Source: SG8-30 sp963695155
GTDB lineage: Bacteria; Pseudomonadota; Gammaproteobacteria; Steroidobacterales; Steroidobacteraceae
Assembly (NCBI GenBank): GCA_963695155.1
Contig: CAVOGD010000003.1
Span: 124,001 to 188,000, forward strand
Length of the DNA: 64,000 bases
Direction of reading: 5' to 3'
The notes under the pieces were generated by a model. The model did not search any database. It was not told the origin of the DNA and was given only the letters and a program-made list of their open reading frames with translations. This document shows, piece by piece, positions 8,140-16,554 of this stretch (position 1 is the stretch's first letter; the number at the start of each line of letters is the position of its first letter). Both the position numbers and the translations under genes were made by a program.

Positions 8140-10842
8140 TCAGTCGGGGTCTTTCGGGTCGAAGTGGTGGCCGCCGGACGGCGACGACGACCAGACGGTA
8201 TAGGTGGTCGCCGGCGGTGGCTTCGGTACGACGACGGGTACCGTGGTCGTCGTCTGCGCAGCTCGTTCGTCCCTGGGCGGTTCCTCGGCAGCCGGCTTCT
8301 CCGCCAGCTCTTCCTCCGCGGCCGGCTCCTGCACGGCCGCCTCCTGCTGCGGCGCGGACTCCTGAGCGGCCTGTTCCTGCGGCAGGGACTCCGGGCCGGT
8401 GGCGGTCGCCGCAGCGGCCTCGGCCGGCTCGGCGCCTGCGGCCGCAGCGGTCTGCGCGTCCGCCGGCGGCGGGGTCTCGGCCTCAGGCTCGTCGGTAGCC
8501 AGCGACAGCTGCTCGGGCGTGTGCGGCGCTGAGTGGACCGGCGTCACGGCCACGACCGCCCGCTCGCGCGGCACGGCAGCGGGCCTTGGCGCCGTCGCCT
8601 CCGCGCCGGCATCGGCCGCGCGTTCGGCGCCGGCGGGCGGCGCGGCGGCAGGTTCGTCGGCACGCGGCGCCGGCTGTGCCGCGGTCCCCGCGGCGCTCGC
8701 CGCGACGGTCGGCCCTGTGGCGCCGTCGGCATTACGGCTGCGGCCGCGACCGCGCCGGCGCCGGCGGCGGCGCTTGGGTTCACCCTCGTTGGCGGATTCG
8801 CCATTGCCCGGCGCCTGGGTGCGCGACGCGGCGGCCGCGGCAGGCGCCGCGGCGGCCGTTTCGTCGCGGCTGGGCGCGCTTCTCTGGCGCGACTCGGTGC
8901 GCGTGGCAGCGCCGCCATCCTGGCCGTCCTCGGCGCGCCGCCGGCCGCGACCGCGCTTGCTGCGGCGTGGGCCGCGCGGCGGCCGCTCGCTCCCTTCGCC
9001 CGGGCCGTCGTCGGCGGGCTTGGCGCGTGCCGTGGCCTCGCCGGGCTCGCTGCGCCGCCGGCGGCGATGCTCATCGTGGCGACGCTTGCCGCGCGGTCGC
9101 CGTGGCGCGTGCTGCGCGACGGGTTCCTCGGGCTCTGCCTTCGCGCCGAGGGCCTTCAGCCAGCCCACGAGCCGTGCCAGCAGGCCGGGACCCGCCGCAG
9201 CCTGCGGCCGCGGCGCTTTGACCGGAGCGGGCGCGGCGGGCACGATCGTCTGCACGGCCGGGCCGGCGGCGGGCGGATTCTTCTCGGCGGCCGTCTTGAA
9301 CTCGATCTCGGTCGGCGCCTGCGCGCTCATCTGGTAACTGACGCCGGCGTTCTCGGGCAGGCCGGCCTCATCGTCCCTGACGCGCTTGATGAAGTAGTTG
9401 GGCGTCTCGATGTTGGGGTTCGGGATCAGGACGATGCTCGTCTCGCTGCGATTCTCGACCTCATTGAGCCATTCGCGCTTTTCGTTGATGAGGAACGTGG
9501 CGACGTCCACCGGCAGCTGCGCCACGATGCGCGCCGTGCGCTCCTTGCGGGCCTCCTCGCCCAGCAGGCGCAGCAGCGCCAGCGCCATGGACTCCACGCT
9601 GCGGATCGTGCCCTGGCCGCTGCAGCGCGGGCACATCGTGTGGGTGGCCTCGCCCAGCGAGGGGCGCAGCCGCTGGCGCGACATCTCCATCAGGCCGAAT
9701 CGCGAGATGCGGCCGAGCTGGATCCGCGCGCGGTCCATGCGCACCGCCTCGCGCAGCCGGTCCTCGACCGCCTGCTGGTTCTTCTTCAGCTCCATGTCGA
9801 TGAAGTCGATGACGATCAGGCCGCCGATGTCGCGGATGCGCAGCTGGCGCGCGATCTCGTCCGCGGCTTCGAGGTTGGTATTGGTGGCCGTCGTCTCGAT
9901 GTCGGCGGCGCGGGTGGCGCGTGCCGAGTTGATGTCGATCGAAACCAGCGCCTCGGAATAGTCGATGACGATGCTGCCGCCCGACGGCAGGTGCACCGTG
10001 TGCCCGTAGGCGGACTCGATCTGGCTCTCGATCTGGTAGCGGGTGAACAGCGGCACGTCGTCGCTGTACGCCTTGAGGATCTTCTGCGCCTCGGGCGGCA
10101 GGAAGCGCTGCACGTACTCCGAGGCACGCTGGTAGGCGGCCGGATCGTCGATCAGCACCTCGCCGATGTCGTCGCTCAGGTAGTCGCGCAGGGACCGGGT
10201 CAGCGGGTCGCTTTCCTGGTAGACCAGGAACGGCGCATTGCGCCGGCCGCTGGCATCCACGATCGCGTCCCAGTTGGCGCGCAGGTTATCGAGGTCCCAC
10301 TGCAGCTCTTCGGTCGAGCGGCCGACACCCGCCGTGCGCACGATGCTGCCCATGCCGTCCGGGATGTGCAGCCCCTGCAAGGCATCGCGGGTCGCGTCGC
10401 GGTCCTCGCCCTCGATGCGCCGCGACACGCCGCCGGCGCGCGGGTTGTTCGGCATCAGCACCAGGAACCGCCCGGCCAGGCTGATGTAGGTCGTGAGCGC
10501 GGCACCCTTGTTGCCGCGTTCCTCCTTCTCGACCTGCACGACCAGTTCCTGGCCTTCCTGCAGCACGTCGCGGATGCCGTAGCGCGCGCCGGGAGCCGGC
10601 TGGAACCGGTAGTACTCGCGGGCCACTTCCTTCAGCGGCAGGAAGCCCTGGCGCTGCGCGCCATAGTCGACGAAGGCCGCCTCGAGGCTGGGCTCGACGC
10701 GCGTGATGCGGCCCTTGTAGACGTTCGCCTTCTTCTGTTCGCGGGACGGTAGCTCGATGGACAGGTCGTAGAGCTTCTGGCCGTCAACCAGCGCTACGCG
10801 CAACTCCTCTTGCTGAGTTGCATTGATGAGCATTCTTTTCAT
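8140..10842 (-). CDS. rne: Ribonuclease E
   Basis: A 900-residue endoribonuclease that starts mRNA decay, processes rRNA and tRNA precursors and scaffolds the degradosome at the inner membrane. The N-terminal half is strongly conserved: MKRMLINATQQEE start, S1 domain, SIDINSARATR and VIDFIDM active-site segments, and CPRC of the Zn-link. The C-terminal 390 residues are low complexity, alternating Arg-rich (RNA-binding) and Ala/Pro/Glu-rich segments, and end HHFDPKDPD. The start at 10842 is chosen over longer frames because the MKRMLINATQ N-terminus is conserved and GGAAGGGG precedes it. It is divergent from rluC with a 432 bp gap, as in E. coli. Confidence 0.97.
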   Translation of the reverse strand: MKRMLINATQQEELRVALVDGQKLYDLSIELPSREQKKANVYKGRITRVEPSLEAAFVDYGAQRQGFLPLKEVAREYYRFQPAPGARYGIRDVLQEGQELVVQVEKEERGNKGAALTTYISLAGRFLVLMPNNPRAGGVSRRIEGEDRDATRDALQGLHIPDGMGSIVRTAGVGRSTEELQWDLDNLRANWDAIVDASGRRNAPFLVYQESDPLTRSLRDYLSDDIGEVLIDDPAAYQRASEYVQRFLPPEAQKILKAYSDDVPLFTRYQIESQIESAYGHTVHLPSGGSIVIDYSEALVSIDINSARATRAADIETTATNTNLEAADEIARQLRIRDIGGLIVIDFIDMELKKNQQAVEDRLREAVRMDRARIQLGRISRFGLMEMSRQRLRPSLGEATHTMCPRCSGQGTIRSVESMALALLRLLGEEARKERTARIVAQLPVDVATFLINEKREWLNEVENRSETSIVLIPNPNIETPNYFIKRVRDDEAGLPENAGVSYQMSAQAPTEIEFKTAAEKNPPAAGPAVQTIVPAAPAPVKAPRPQAAAGPGLLARLVGWLKALGAKAEPEEPVAQHAPRRPRGKRRHDEHRRRRRSEPGEATARAKPADDGPGEGSERPPRGPRRSKRGRGRRRAEDGQDGGAATRTESRQRSAPSRDETAAAAPAAAAASRTQAPGNGESANEGEPKRRRRRRRGRGRSRNADGATGPTVAASAAGTAAQPAPRADEPAAAPPAGAERAADAGAEATAPRPAAVPRERAVVAVTPVHSAPHTPEQLSLATDEPEAETPPPADAQTAAAAGAEPAEAAAATATGPESLPQEQAAQESAPQQEAAVQEPAAEEELAEKPAAEEPPRDERAAQTTTTVPVVVPKPPPATTYTVWSSSPSGGHHFDPKDPD

Positions 10843-11274
10843 GTGCCCCTTCCGAGGTACGGGGGGCCGGGAAGCCTGGGGTGCGCGTTGCGGTCCGCTT
10901 GCGGAGCAGGGTCCTCGCCAGGCGTGCAGGTCCGTGGCAGACGGGACCGGCGCGCCCTGCGGCGCGCTCACGGACCCCCACCTGATGCCACGACGCTGCG
11001 GACATGCCTGGGATTCTCTCGATCTTCCGCGGACTGCGCCCGTCTGGGCACGCGTCCAAGCTTTCGGCCGGGCGATGGCCTGGATGACCAGGACCAACTA
11101 ACATGCGGCGCCTGCCCGGAATGGACACCGGCCGCGTTGGCGGGGTGTGCTCACGGGGTTTGCCGCGCAATCATCGGCGGCGCTTCCGCAACATGTGCGG
11201 CCGGCGCCAGCCAGACTGACGGGGCGGAACACTAGCGTTAAGCCTGCGGAAAATCAATACCTTAGGGAATAAAC
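10843..11274. other. rne/rluC divergent intergenic region and rne leader
   Basis: 432 bp between two divergent starts. In enterobacteria the long rne 5' leader folds into hairpins that RNase E itself reads for autoregulation; the length here would allow the same, but I did not recognise the conserved hp2 element. On the rluC side AGGGA sits six bases before its ATG. No gene is seen. Confidence 0.5.
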
Positions 11275-12234
11275 ATGCCTGCCGGCGCAAATCCTCCCCC
11301 AACGGTGCGCCACCATGACGTGGGGCCGGGCGAGGAGGGCCAGAGAATCGACAATTTCCTGCTGCGCGTGCTGAAGGGCGTGCCGCGCAGTCGCGTCTAC
11401 CGGCTGCTCAGGCGCGGCGAGGTTCGCATCAACGGCAGGCGCGCCAAGCCGGAGCAGCGGCTGGCGGCGGGGGACACGGTGCGGCTGCCGCCCGTGCGCA
11501 CCGCGCCGGCGGCCGAGCCGGCGCGGGTGCCCGACGCACCGCGCGAGTTGCTGCGCCAGGCCATCCTCTACCAGGACGAACGCCTGCTGGCGCTCGACAA
11601 GCCCGCGGGAATCGCGGTGCACGGCGGATCGGGCCTGTCTTTCGGCGCAATCGAGACCCTGCGCGCGATGCACCCGGGCGAGGACCTGGAGCTCGCCCAC
11701 CGGCTGGACCGCGACACCAGCGGCGTGTTGCTGGTGGCCCGCAATCGCGCCTCGCTGCGCGCGCTGCATGCGCTGTTGCGCGAGGGACGGGTGGAGAAGC
11801 GCTACCTTGCCCTGCTCAAGGGACGCTGGACGCTGGGCCGCAAGCAGGTCAGTGCGCCGCTCAAGACCAACCTGCGGCAGGGGGGCGAACGCGTCGTGAA
11901 GGTGCACGAGGAAGGCAAGCAGGCCGCGAGCACTTTCGAGCCGGCGCAGCGCTTCGGCGCGCGCGCGACGCTCGTCGAGGTGGCGCTGCACACGGGGCGC
12001 ACACACCAGATCCGCGTGCATGCCGCCTTCGCGGGGCACCCGGTCGCGGGCGACGACAAGTACGGCGACCGCGAATTCAACCACGAGATGAAGTCGCTGG
12101 GCCTGCGGCGCATGTTCCTGCACGCACGCTCGATTGCGTTCACCTGGCCCGACTCGGGGCAGCCCTGCCAGGTCGTCGCGCCGCTGCCTGCGGATCTGCA
12201 GGCGGTGCTCGAGCGCCTGGCGGGCAGCGGCTAG
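11275..12234 (+). CDS. rluC: 23S rRNA pseudouridine synthase RluC
   Basis: A 319-residue enzyme that isomerises uridines of 23S rRNA (955, 2504 and 2580 in E. coli). An S4 RNA-binding domain lies at about 20-80 (RIDNFLLRVL...RVYRLLRRGEVRING). The RluA-type catalytic domain carries HRLDRDTSG with Asp145 as nucleophile, plus HTGRTHQIRVH. Length matches E. coli RluC (319). AGGGA lies six bases before the ATG. It is divergent from rne and converges on maf, with which it shares the four bases CTAG at 12231-12234, each strand reading its own TAG stop. Confidence 0.95.
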   Translation: MPAGANPPPTVRHHDVGPGEEGQRIDNFLLRVLKGVPRSRVYRLLRRGEVRINGRRAKPEQRLAAGDTVRLPPVRTAPAAEPARVPDAPRELLRQAILYQDERLLALDKPAGIAVHGGSGLSFGAIETLRAMHPGEDLELAHRLDRDTSGVLLVARNRASLRALHALLREGRVEKRYLALLKGRWTLGRKQVSAPLKTNLRQGGERVVKVHEEGKQAASTFEPAQRFGARATLVEVALHTGRTHQIRVHAAFAGHPVAGDDKYGDREFNHEMKSLGLRRMFLHARSIAFTWPDSGQPCQVVAPLPADLQAVLERLAGSG

Positions 12235-12830
12235 CGGCCGGCGGCCAGCGGGTCGAGCCCCACTTCGCGCAGCGCGGCGGCGACCCAGACCAGCGGCAGG
12301 CCGACCAGCGCGGTCGGATCCTCGCTCTCGATGCGCTCCAGCAGGGCGATGCCCAGGCCCTCGCTCTTGAAGCCGCCGGCACAATCGAACGGGCGCTCGC
12401 GGCTGACGTACTGGCGGATGCGGTCCGGGTCGAGCCGCCGGAACGTCACCCGCGTCTCGTCCAGGTGTTGCAGCAGGCGGCCGTCGGACTGGCGCAGCAG
12501 GCAGGCCGCGGTGAGGAACCGGACCTGCCGTCCGCTCGAGCCCAGCAGTTGCGCCTCGCAGCGCGGCGCGTCCAGCGGCTTGCCGAGCCTGACGCCGTCG
12601 CGAATCGCGACCTGGTCAGAGCCCAGGACCCAGGCGTCCGGGTGGCGCCGCGCGACGGCCGCGGCCTTGTCGCGGGCGAGGCGGGTGGCCAGCGCCACGG
12701 GGTCTTCCCCGTCTTGCGCCTGTTCGCTGGTGCCCGGCGCCTCCGCCAGGAACGGCACACCGAGCCGCGCCAGCAGTCCGGCCCGGTAGGTGGAAGTAGA
12801 AGCCAGGATCAGCGACGGCATGGACGTCAT
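12231..12830 (-). CDS. Maf-family nucleoside triphosphate pyrophosphatase (YceF type)
   Basis: A 199-residue house-cleaning enzyme that hydrolyses modified NTPs; the YceF subgroup prefers 7-methyl-GTP. The signature LASTSTYR is at residues 9-16, the conserved Asp is in SDQVA (Asp72), and KSEGLG and ALVGLPL occur near the end. It sits next to rluC and divergent from yceD-rpmF-fabH, the same neighbourhood as in E. coli. An alternative start is MPSLILAS three residues in. Subgroup assignment rests mainly on synteny. Confidence 0.92.
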   Translation of the reverse strand: MTSMPSLILASTSTYRAGLLARLGVPFLAEAPGTSEQAQDGEDPVALATRLARDKAAAVARRHPDAWVLGSDQVAIRDGVRLGKPLDAPRCEAQLLGSSGRQVRFLTAACLLRQSDGRLLQHLDETRVTFRRLDPDRIRQYVSRERPFDCAGGFKSEGLGIALLERIESEDPTALVGLPLVWVAAALREVGLDPLAAGR

Positions 12831-12868
12831 AGCGCGTGGAAAAACAAGGGTTTGCGGGCCGGCTTATT

Positions 12869-12897
12869 TTGACACAGGCGGGTGCGGTCACTATGAT
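12869..12897 (+). promoter_or_regulatory. Strong sigma-70 promoter for yceD-rpmF
   Basis: TTGACA at 12869-12874 and TATGAT at 12892-12897 with an exact 17 bp spacer. The predicted transcript start, about seven bases past the -10, is near 12904, only about three bases before the yceD ATG at 12907. No Shine-Dalgarno is seen before that ATG. Confidence 0.8.
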
Positions 12898-12906
12898 ACC
12901 GCGCCC

Positions 12907-13425
12907 ATGTCAGCGCCCCCGGACGATCGAGTGGACGTCGAGGCACTGGCGGCCGAGGGCGCCACCGTCACACGTCGATATGCGCTGCGGGAGTTCCCGC
13001 GCCTGGCCGACGCACTGGCCGGGACCGGCGGCGACGCCGAGGCGCAGTTTCGCTTCCTGCAGGCCGCGCCGCAGGTTGCCGGCTGCGAGCTGGAGGTGCA
13101 GGCTGGCGCCAGCCTGCGGTGCGAGCGCTGCCTCGAGCCGTACCAGGAGCCGCTGCAGTCCCGGACGCGGCTGGCGTTCGTGGTCGAGGGCAGGCAGACC
13201 GGCGGCGTGCCGGCGGGATACGATGAGCTGGCCGTGCCGCAGGGGCGGGTCAGCCTGCGCGAACTGGTCGAGGACGAACTGCTGTTGTCCTTGCCGCTCG
13301 TGGCGAAGCACGGCGAAGGCACGGCGTGCGCCCGGGGCGCGGCGCCCGGTGTCGACGGCGCGGCCGGCCCGGAGACGGGCCTGCGACGGCCGTTCGCAGG
13401 ATTGAGAGAACTACTGAAGCGTTGA
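12907..13425 (+). CDS. yceD: YceD (DUF177), large ribosomal RNA accumulation protein
   Basis: A 172-residue DUF177 protein needed for normal 23S rRNA levels in E. coli and plants. E. coli YceD is 173 residues. The CxxC segment CERCLEPYQEP lies near residue 75, and LVEDELLLSLPLV matches the conserved acidic segment. The start at 12907 gives the family's N-terminus; the longer frame would run through the promoter. It is 15 bp ahead of rpmF, the usual pairing. The family's second Cys pair is represented only by one Cys in GTACARG. The transcript may be leaderless. Confidence 0.92.
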   Translation: MSAPPDDRVDVEALAAEGATVTRRYALREFPRLADALAGTGGDAEAQFRFLQAAPQVAGCELEVQAGASLRCERCLEPYQEPLQSRTRLAFVVEGRQTGGVPAGYDELAVPQGRVSLRELVEDELLLSLPLVAKHGEGTACARGAAPGVDGAAGPETGLRRPFAGLRELLKR

Positions 13426-13440
13426 GACTGGAGACCCGAG

Positions 13441-13632
13441 ATGCCCGTTCAGAAGAGCCGAAAGACGCCGTCCACCCGCGGCATGCGCCGCGCGCACGAC
13501 CGCCTCAAGAAACCCGCCCTGTCCAAGGACCCGACGACCGGCGAGACGCACGCGCGTCACCGCATCAGCCGCGACGGCTACTATCGCGGCAAGCAGGTGA
13601 TCGAGAAGCCGGCCGAGGATACGCAGGACTGA
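13441..13632 (+). CDS. rpmF: 50S ribosomal protein L32
   Basis: A 63-residue ribosomal protein of the large subunit. MPVQKSRKTPSTRGMRRAHD is the typical basic N-terminus, and GETHARHRISRDGYYRGKQV is the conserved end, with a slightly extended acidic tail (EDTQD) compared with the 57 residues of E. coli. It carries no zinc-ribbon cysteines, so it is the Zn-independent type. GGAGA precedes the ATG. Cotranscribed with yceD. Confidence 0.97.
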   Translation: MPVQKSRKTPSTRGMRRAHDRLKKPALSKDPTTGETHARHRISRDGYYRGKQVIEKPAEDTQD

Positions 13633-13648
13633 GGTCCGCAGCGTCCCG

Positions 13649-13687
13649 GCGGGCGTCGCCCGCTGACAGGCCGGCGTCGCGCCGGCC
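13649..13687 (+). promoter_or_regulatory. Two tandem hairpins between rpmF and fabH
   Basis: Hairpin 1 at 13649-13663 has six-base arms GCGGGC/GCCCGC with loop GTC. Hairpin 2 at 13669-13687 has eight-base arms GGCCGGCG/CGCCGGCC with loop TCG, followed by only two T. They lie between the abundant L32 transcript and fabH and could act as an attenuator or RNA-processing barrier; a strong terminator is unlikely without a T-run. Confidence 0.55.
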
Positions 13688-13711
13688 GTTGCCCGGAAGG
13701 GGGGTGGGATC

Positions 13712-14680
13712 ATGTACTCACGGATCGCCGGCACCGGCAGTTACCTGCCGGACAAGGTGCTGAGCAACGCCGACCTCGAGAAGACGGTCGACACCACGGA
13801 CGAGTGGATCCGCACCCGCACGGGCATCGAGCGGCGGCACATCGCCGCGGCCGAGGAAACCTCTTCCACGATGGCGGAGCACGCCGCGCGGCGCGCCCTG
13901 CGCGCGGCCGGCCTGACGACCGATGACGTGGACCTGATCATCGTCGGCACGACCACGCCCGACCTCGTCTTCCCCAACACGGGCACCTTGCTGCAGCAGC
14001 GGCTCGGCATCCACGGCTGCCCGGCGTTCTCGCTGGAGACCGCCTGCAGCGGCTTCATCTATGCGCTGTCCGTGGCCGACAAGTTCGTGCGCCTCGGCGA
14101 GAGCAAGTGCGCGCTGGTGGTCGGGACCGAGTGCCTGTCGCGCATCACGGACTGGAGCGACCGCAACACCTGCGTGCTGTTCGGCGACGGCGCCGGGGCG
14201 GTGGTGCTGACGCCGTCGGTCGAGGCGGGCGTCGTCGCTACGCACCTGCACTCCGACGGCCGCTACAAGGACCTGCTGTACTTTCCGTACGGCGTGTCGT
14301 CCGGCTTCGACAAGTTGCGCGCCGGGGCGCCCGCCGCCGTGACGATGCAGGGCAACGACGTCTTCAAGGTGGCCGTACGCACCTTGTCGCGGCTGGTGGA
14401 CGAGACGCTGGCGAAGAACGGCATCGACCGGCACGAGATCGACTGGCTGGTGCCGCACCAGGCCAACCTGCGCATCATCCAGGCCGCCGCCGCCAAGCTG
14501 GACATGCCGATGGACAAGGTCGTGCTGACCGTGCAGGACCACGGCAACACTTCGGCGGCGTCCATTCCGCTGGCGCTCGATACCGCCGTGCGCGACGGGC
14601 GCATCCGTCGCGGGCACCTGTTGCTGCTGGAGACCTTCGGCGGCGGCTTCACCTGGGGCTCGGCCCTGGTGCGTTACTGA
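13712..14680 (+). CDS. fabH: Beta-ketoacyl-ACP synthase III
   Basis: A 322-residue enzyme that condenses acetyl-CoA with malonyl-ACP to begin fatty acid synthesis. The catalytic triad is visible: Cys112 in ETACSGF, His249 in PHQANLRI and Asn279 in HGNTSAAS. The C-terminal ETFGGGFTWGSALVRY is typical. The start has a strong GGAAGGGGGG upstream. Its place 79 bp after rpmF is unusual, because plsX normally lies between them, and fabD is not downstream either. Confidence 0.97.
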   Translation: MYSRIAGTGSYLPDKVLSNADLEKTVDTTDEWIRTRTGIERRHIAAAEETSSTMAEHAARRALRAAGLTTDDVDLIIVGTTTPDLVFPNTGTLLQQRLGIHGCPAFSLETACSGFIYALSVADKFVRLGESKCALVVGTECLSRITDWSDRNTCVLFGDGAGAVVLTPSVEAGVVATHLHSDGRYKDLLYFPYGVSSGFDKLRAGAPAAVTMQGNDVFKVAVRTLSRLVDETLAKNGIDRHEIDWLVPHQANLRIIQAAAAKLDMPMDKVVLTVQDHGNTSAASIPLALDTAVRDGRIRRGHLLLLETFGGGFTWGSALVRY

Positions 14681-14752
14681 GCGGGAACCCGCAGGGGCCT
14701 GGCGCGGTCCATGGCAGTACGGCGGCAAACTGGCCCGCGGCAGGGAGTCAAG

Positions 14753-15697
14753 GTGCGCAAGACGGTCGTGACTTTGTCGGTCCTGGTGTCGATGGCGGGC
14801 GCGGTCGCCGCCGGCGCCGAGACGCTGTTGCTGCCGACCGCGGGCGGTGACCTGGTCGGCGAGCCGCGCGCGGTGGCGGCATTGCACACGGATACGCTGA
14901 TCGACATCGCGCGCCGCTACAGCCTGGGCTACGAGGAAATCGTCAACGCCAATCCGGGCGTGGATCCGTGGCTGCCGGGCAGCGGCGTGCAGATCGACCT
15001 GCCCAAGCAGCGCCTGCTGCCGATGGCCGCGCGCACGGGCATCGTCATCAACCTGCCGGAACACCGCCTCTATTACTTTCCGCCCGCGCCGCCCGGCGCG
15101 CCGGCCGAAGTGCGCAGTTACCCGGTCAGCATCGGCAAGATGGACTGGAACACGCCGCTCGGCTCGACGCGCATCGTGCAGAAGGTGAAGAACCCGCAGT
15201 GGTATCCGCCGAAGTCCGTACGGGACGAGCATGCGAAGCGCGGCGACATCCTGCCCGCGGTCGTGCCGGCCGGCCCGGACAACCCGCTGGGGCTGTTCGC
15301 CATGCGCCTCGGCATCCCCGGCGGGGCGTACCTGATCCACGGCACCAACCGGCCGGCCGGCGTGGGCATGCAGGTGACACACGGCTGCATGCGTCTGTAC
15401 CCGGAGGACATCGAGGAGCTGTTCGGCGCGGTGCCGGTCAACACGCCGGTCAACATCGTCAACCAGCCGTTCAAGGCCGGCTGGCATGCCGGGCATCTGT
15501 GGGTCGAGGTGCACCCGGCGCTCAAGGAAGACGACGTCGTCCCGCCGACGCTCACGGACCTGACGCGGCTCGTCGTGCAGGCGACGCGCGAACGGATCGT
15601 GCCGGTGGACTGGACGGCCGTGCAGCGTGCCTTCAGCGAGGCGCGCGGCATGCCGGTCAGGGTGTCGCTGGACGGCGAGACCCTGGCCGCCCGCTAG
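14753..15697 (+). CDS. L,D-transpeptidase with LysM-like domain (ErfK/YbiS/YcfS type)
   Basis: A 314-residue periplasmic YkuD-domain enzyme that forms meso-DAP crosslinks or attaches Braun lipoprotein to peptidoglycan. The GTG start at 14753 is chosen because AGGGAG lies five bases upstream and it opens a clean Sec signal peptide (RKTVVTLSVLVSMAGAVAA). A LysM-like segment (DTLIDIARRYSLGYEEIVNA) follows, then the YkuD domain with HGTNRPAGVGMQVTHGCMR, where Cys212 is catalytic. The next gene, on the opposite strand, encodes a Braun-type lipoprotein, which supports the lipoprotein-anchoring role. It takes the place usually held by fabD. Confidence 0.92.
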   Translation: MRKTVVTLSVLVSMAGAVAAGAETLLLPTAGGDLVGEPRAVAALHTDTLIDIARRYSLGYEEIVNANPGVDPWLPGSGVQIDLPKQRLLPMAARTGIVINLPEHRLYYFPPAPPGAPAEVRSYPVSIGKMDWNTPLGSTRIVQKVKNPQWYPPKSVRDEHAKRGDILPAVVPAGPDNPLGLFAMRLGIPGGAYLIHGTNRPAGVGMQVTHGCMRLYPEDIEELFGAVPVNTPVNIVNQPFKAGWHAGHLWVEVHPALKEDDVVPPTLTDLTRLVVQATRERIVPVDWTAVQRAFSEARGMPVRVSLDGETLAAR

Positions 15698-15723
15698 ACG
15701 CAGTTCCCGCCGGAAAAGAAAAA

Positions 15724-15750
15724 GCCCCGCGACGGAGTCCGCCGCGGGGC
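15724..15750. terminator. Bidirectional rho-independent terminator
   Basis: Eight-base arms GCCCCGCG (15724-15731) and CGCGGGGC (15743-15750) enclose an eleven-base loop. An A-run (AAAAGAAAAA) flanks the left and TTCTT the right, so it can stop both the L,D-transpeptidase transcript and the convergent lipoprotein transcript. Confidence 0.85.
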
Positions 15751-15775
15751 TTCTTGCTGATCGAACTGAGGTCGA

Positions 15776-16087
15776 TTACTTGGACATCGACTTCTTGAAC
15801 ATGCGGTCGATCTTCTCGCTGTTGGCGTCGCAGCAAGCCTGGCTGGCCTGCGCGGCCGACATGGCCTGACCGGCCGAGTTCTGCGCGGCCTTGGCGGCTT
15901 CGCCAGCCGACGCCGCTGCACGGCTCGCGCCGTCAGCCGCCATCTTGGCGGAATCGACGTCACCCTGCAGCTTGGAGACCTGTGACTTCAGCGAATCAAT
16001 ATCCGCCTGCAGCGGCTTGATATCGGTGCAACCCGCGGCCAGCACGAGCGCGGCGGCGACGACGCCCACCTTCAGGATATTCGACAT
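15776..16087 (-). CDS. Braun-type (Lpp/OprI-like) major outer membrane lipoprotein
   Basis: A 103-residue lipoprotein. The signal peptide MSNILKVGVVAAALVLAAG ends at lipobox Cys20. An Asp follows one residue later (C-T-D), not at +2, so sorting to the outer membrane is expected. The heptad region LQADIDSLKSQVSKLQGDVD gives a trimeric coiled coil, then an Ala-rich helix, ending FKKSMSK with C-terminal Lys for covalent linkage to DAP. Two extra cysteines, Cys85-Cys86, near the C-terminus are odd for Lpp. The start at 16087 has AGAGGAAA upstream. It converges on an L,D-transpeptidase of the class that carries out this linkage. Confidence 0.88.
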   Translation of the reverse strand: MSNILKVGVVAAALVLAAGCTDIKPLQADIDSLKSQVSKLQGDVDSAKMAADGASRAAASAGEAAKAAQNSAGQAMSAAQASQACCDANSEKIDRMFKKSMSK

Positions 16088-16554
16088 GACTTCATTTCCT
16101 CTTGAGGCAATTTGGAACGAGACAAGCCGCCCAGACGGGCGCGCCGGCACCGGTGTTCCGTTCCGATTGCACGGCTTTGACCGGACTTATTGTAGCCGAA
16201 AACCGCTTTGGACGAAAGCGAGCCGCCGTGCGGCGCAGGCGTCCGGCATCGCGGGCCTGGAAGTGGCGCAGCGAGCGCTGCGCCTCGGCGAGAGTGTTGC
16301 CGACGCACGGAGTACTGCCGCCGGGGCGCGGCGCGAAGTTCATCATCGGCCGATCGGGGATGCAGAGGCCGTGCTCGTGCAGCCTGAGGTCGTGGCGCGC
16401 TGCCGGGTGCGGCAGGCTGACGGCGTGGCTGACGAGCGGGTTGCGGAAGCCGGGTACTCACCCGCGAGCGCCGGGCCGCCGACCACGTCGCGGCACCCGG
16501 GGAGGGCGACCTTGGGGCCCGCAATCACTTCTTCTTGCCTTCTTTCCCGTGTAA
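16088..16554. other. Intergenic region, lpp to lexA
   Basis: About 470 bp between two divergent genes. On the minus strand a TACAAT -10 element at 16189-16194 could drive the lipoprotein, with a weak TTTCGT -35 seventeen bases upstream. Open frames here (for example 16102-16554 plus) lack a start signal and domain content and look like composition shadows. I see nothing else. Confidence 0.5.

Noticed and set aside
10843..11274. Known riboswitch or small RNA in the rne leader
   Set aside because: I could not match it to a conserved element by eye; only its length and position are suggestive.
16102..16554. 150-residue plus-strand open frame upstream of lexA
   Set aside because: Arg/Pro/Ser-rich with no domain or Shine-Dalgarno, and it ends at the LexA boxes; typical of random G+C-rich sequence.
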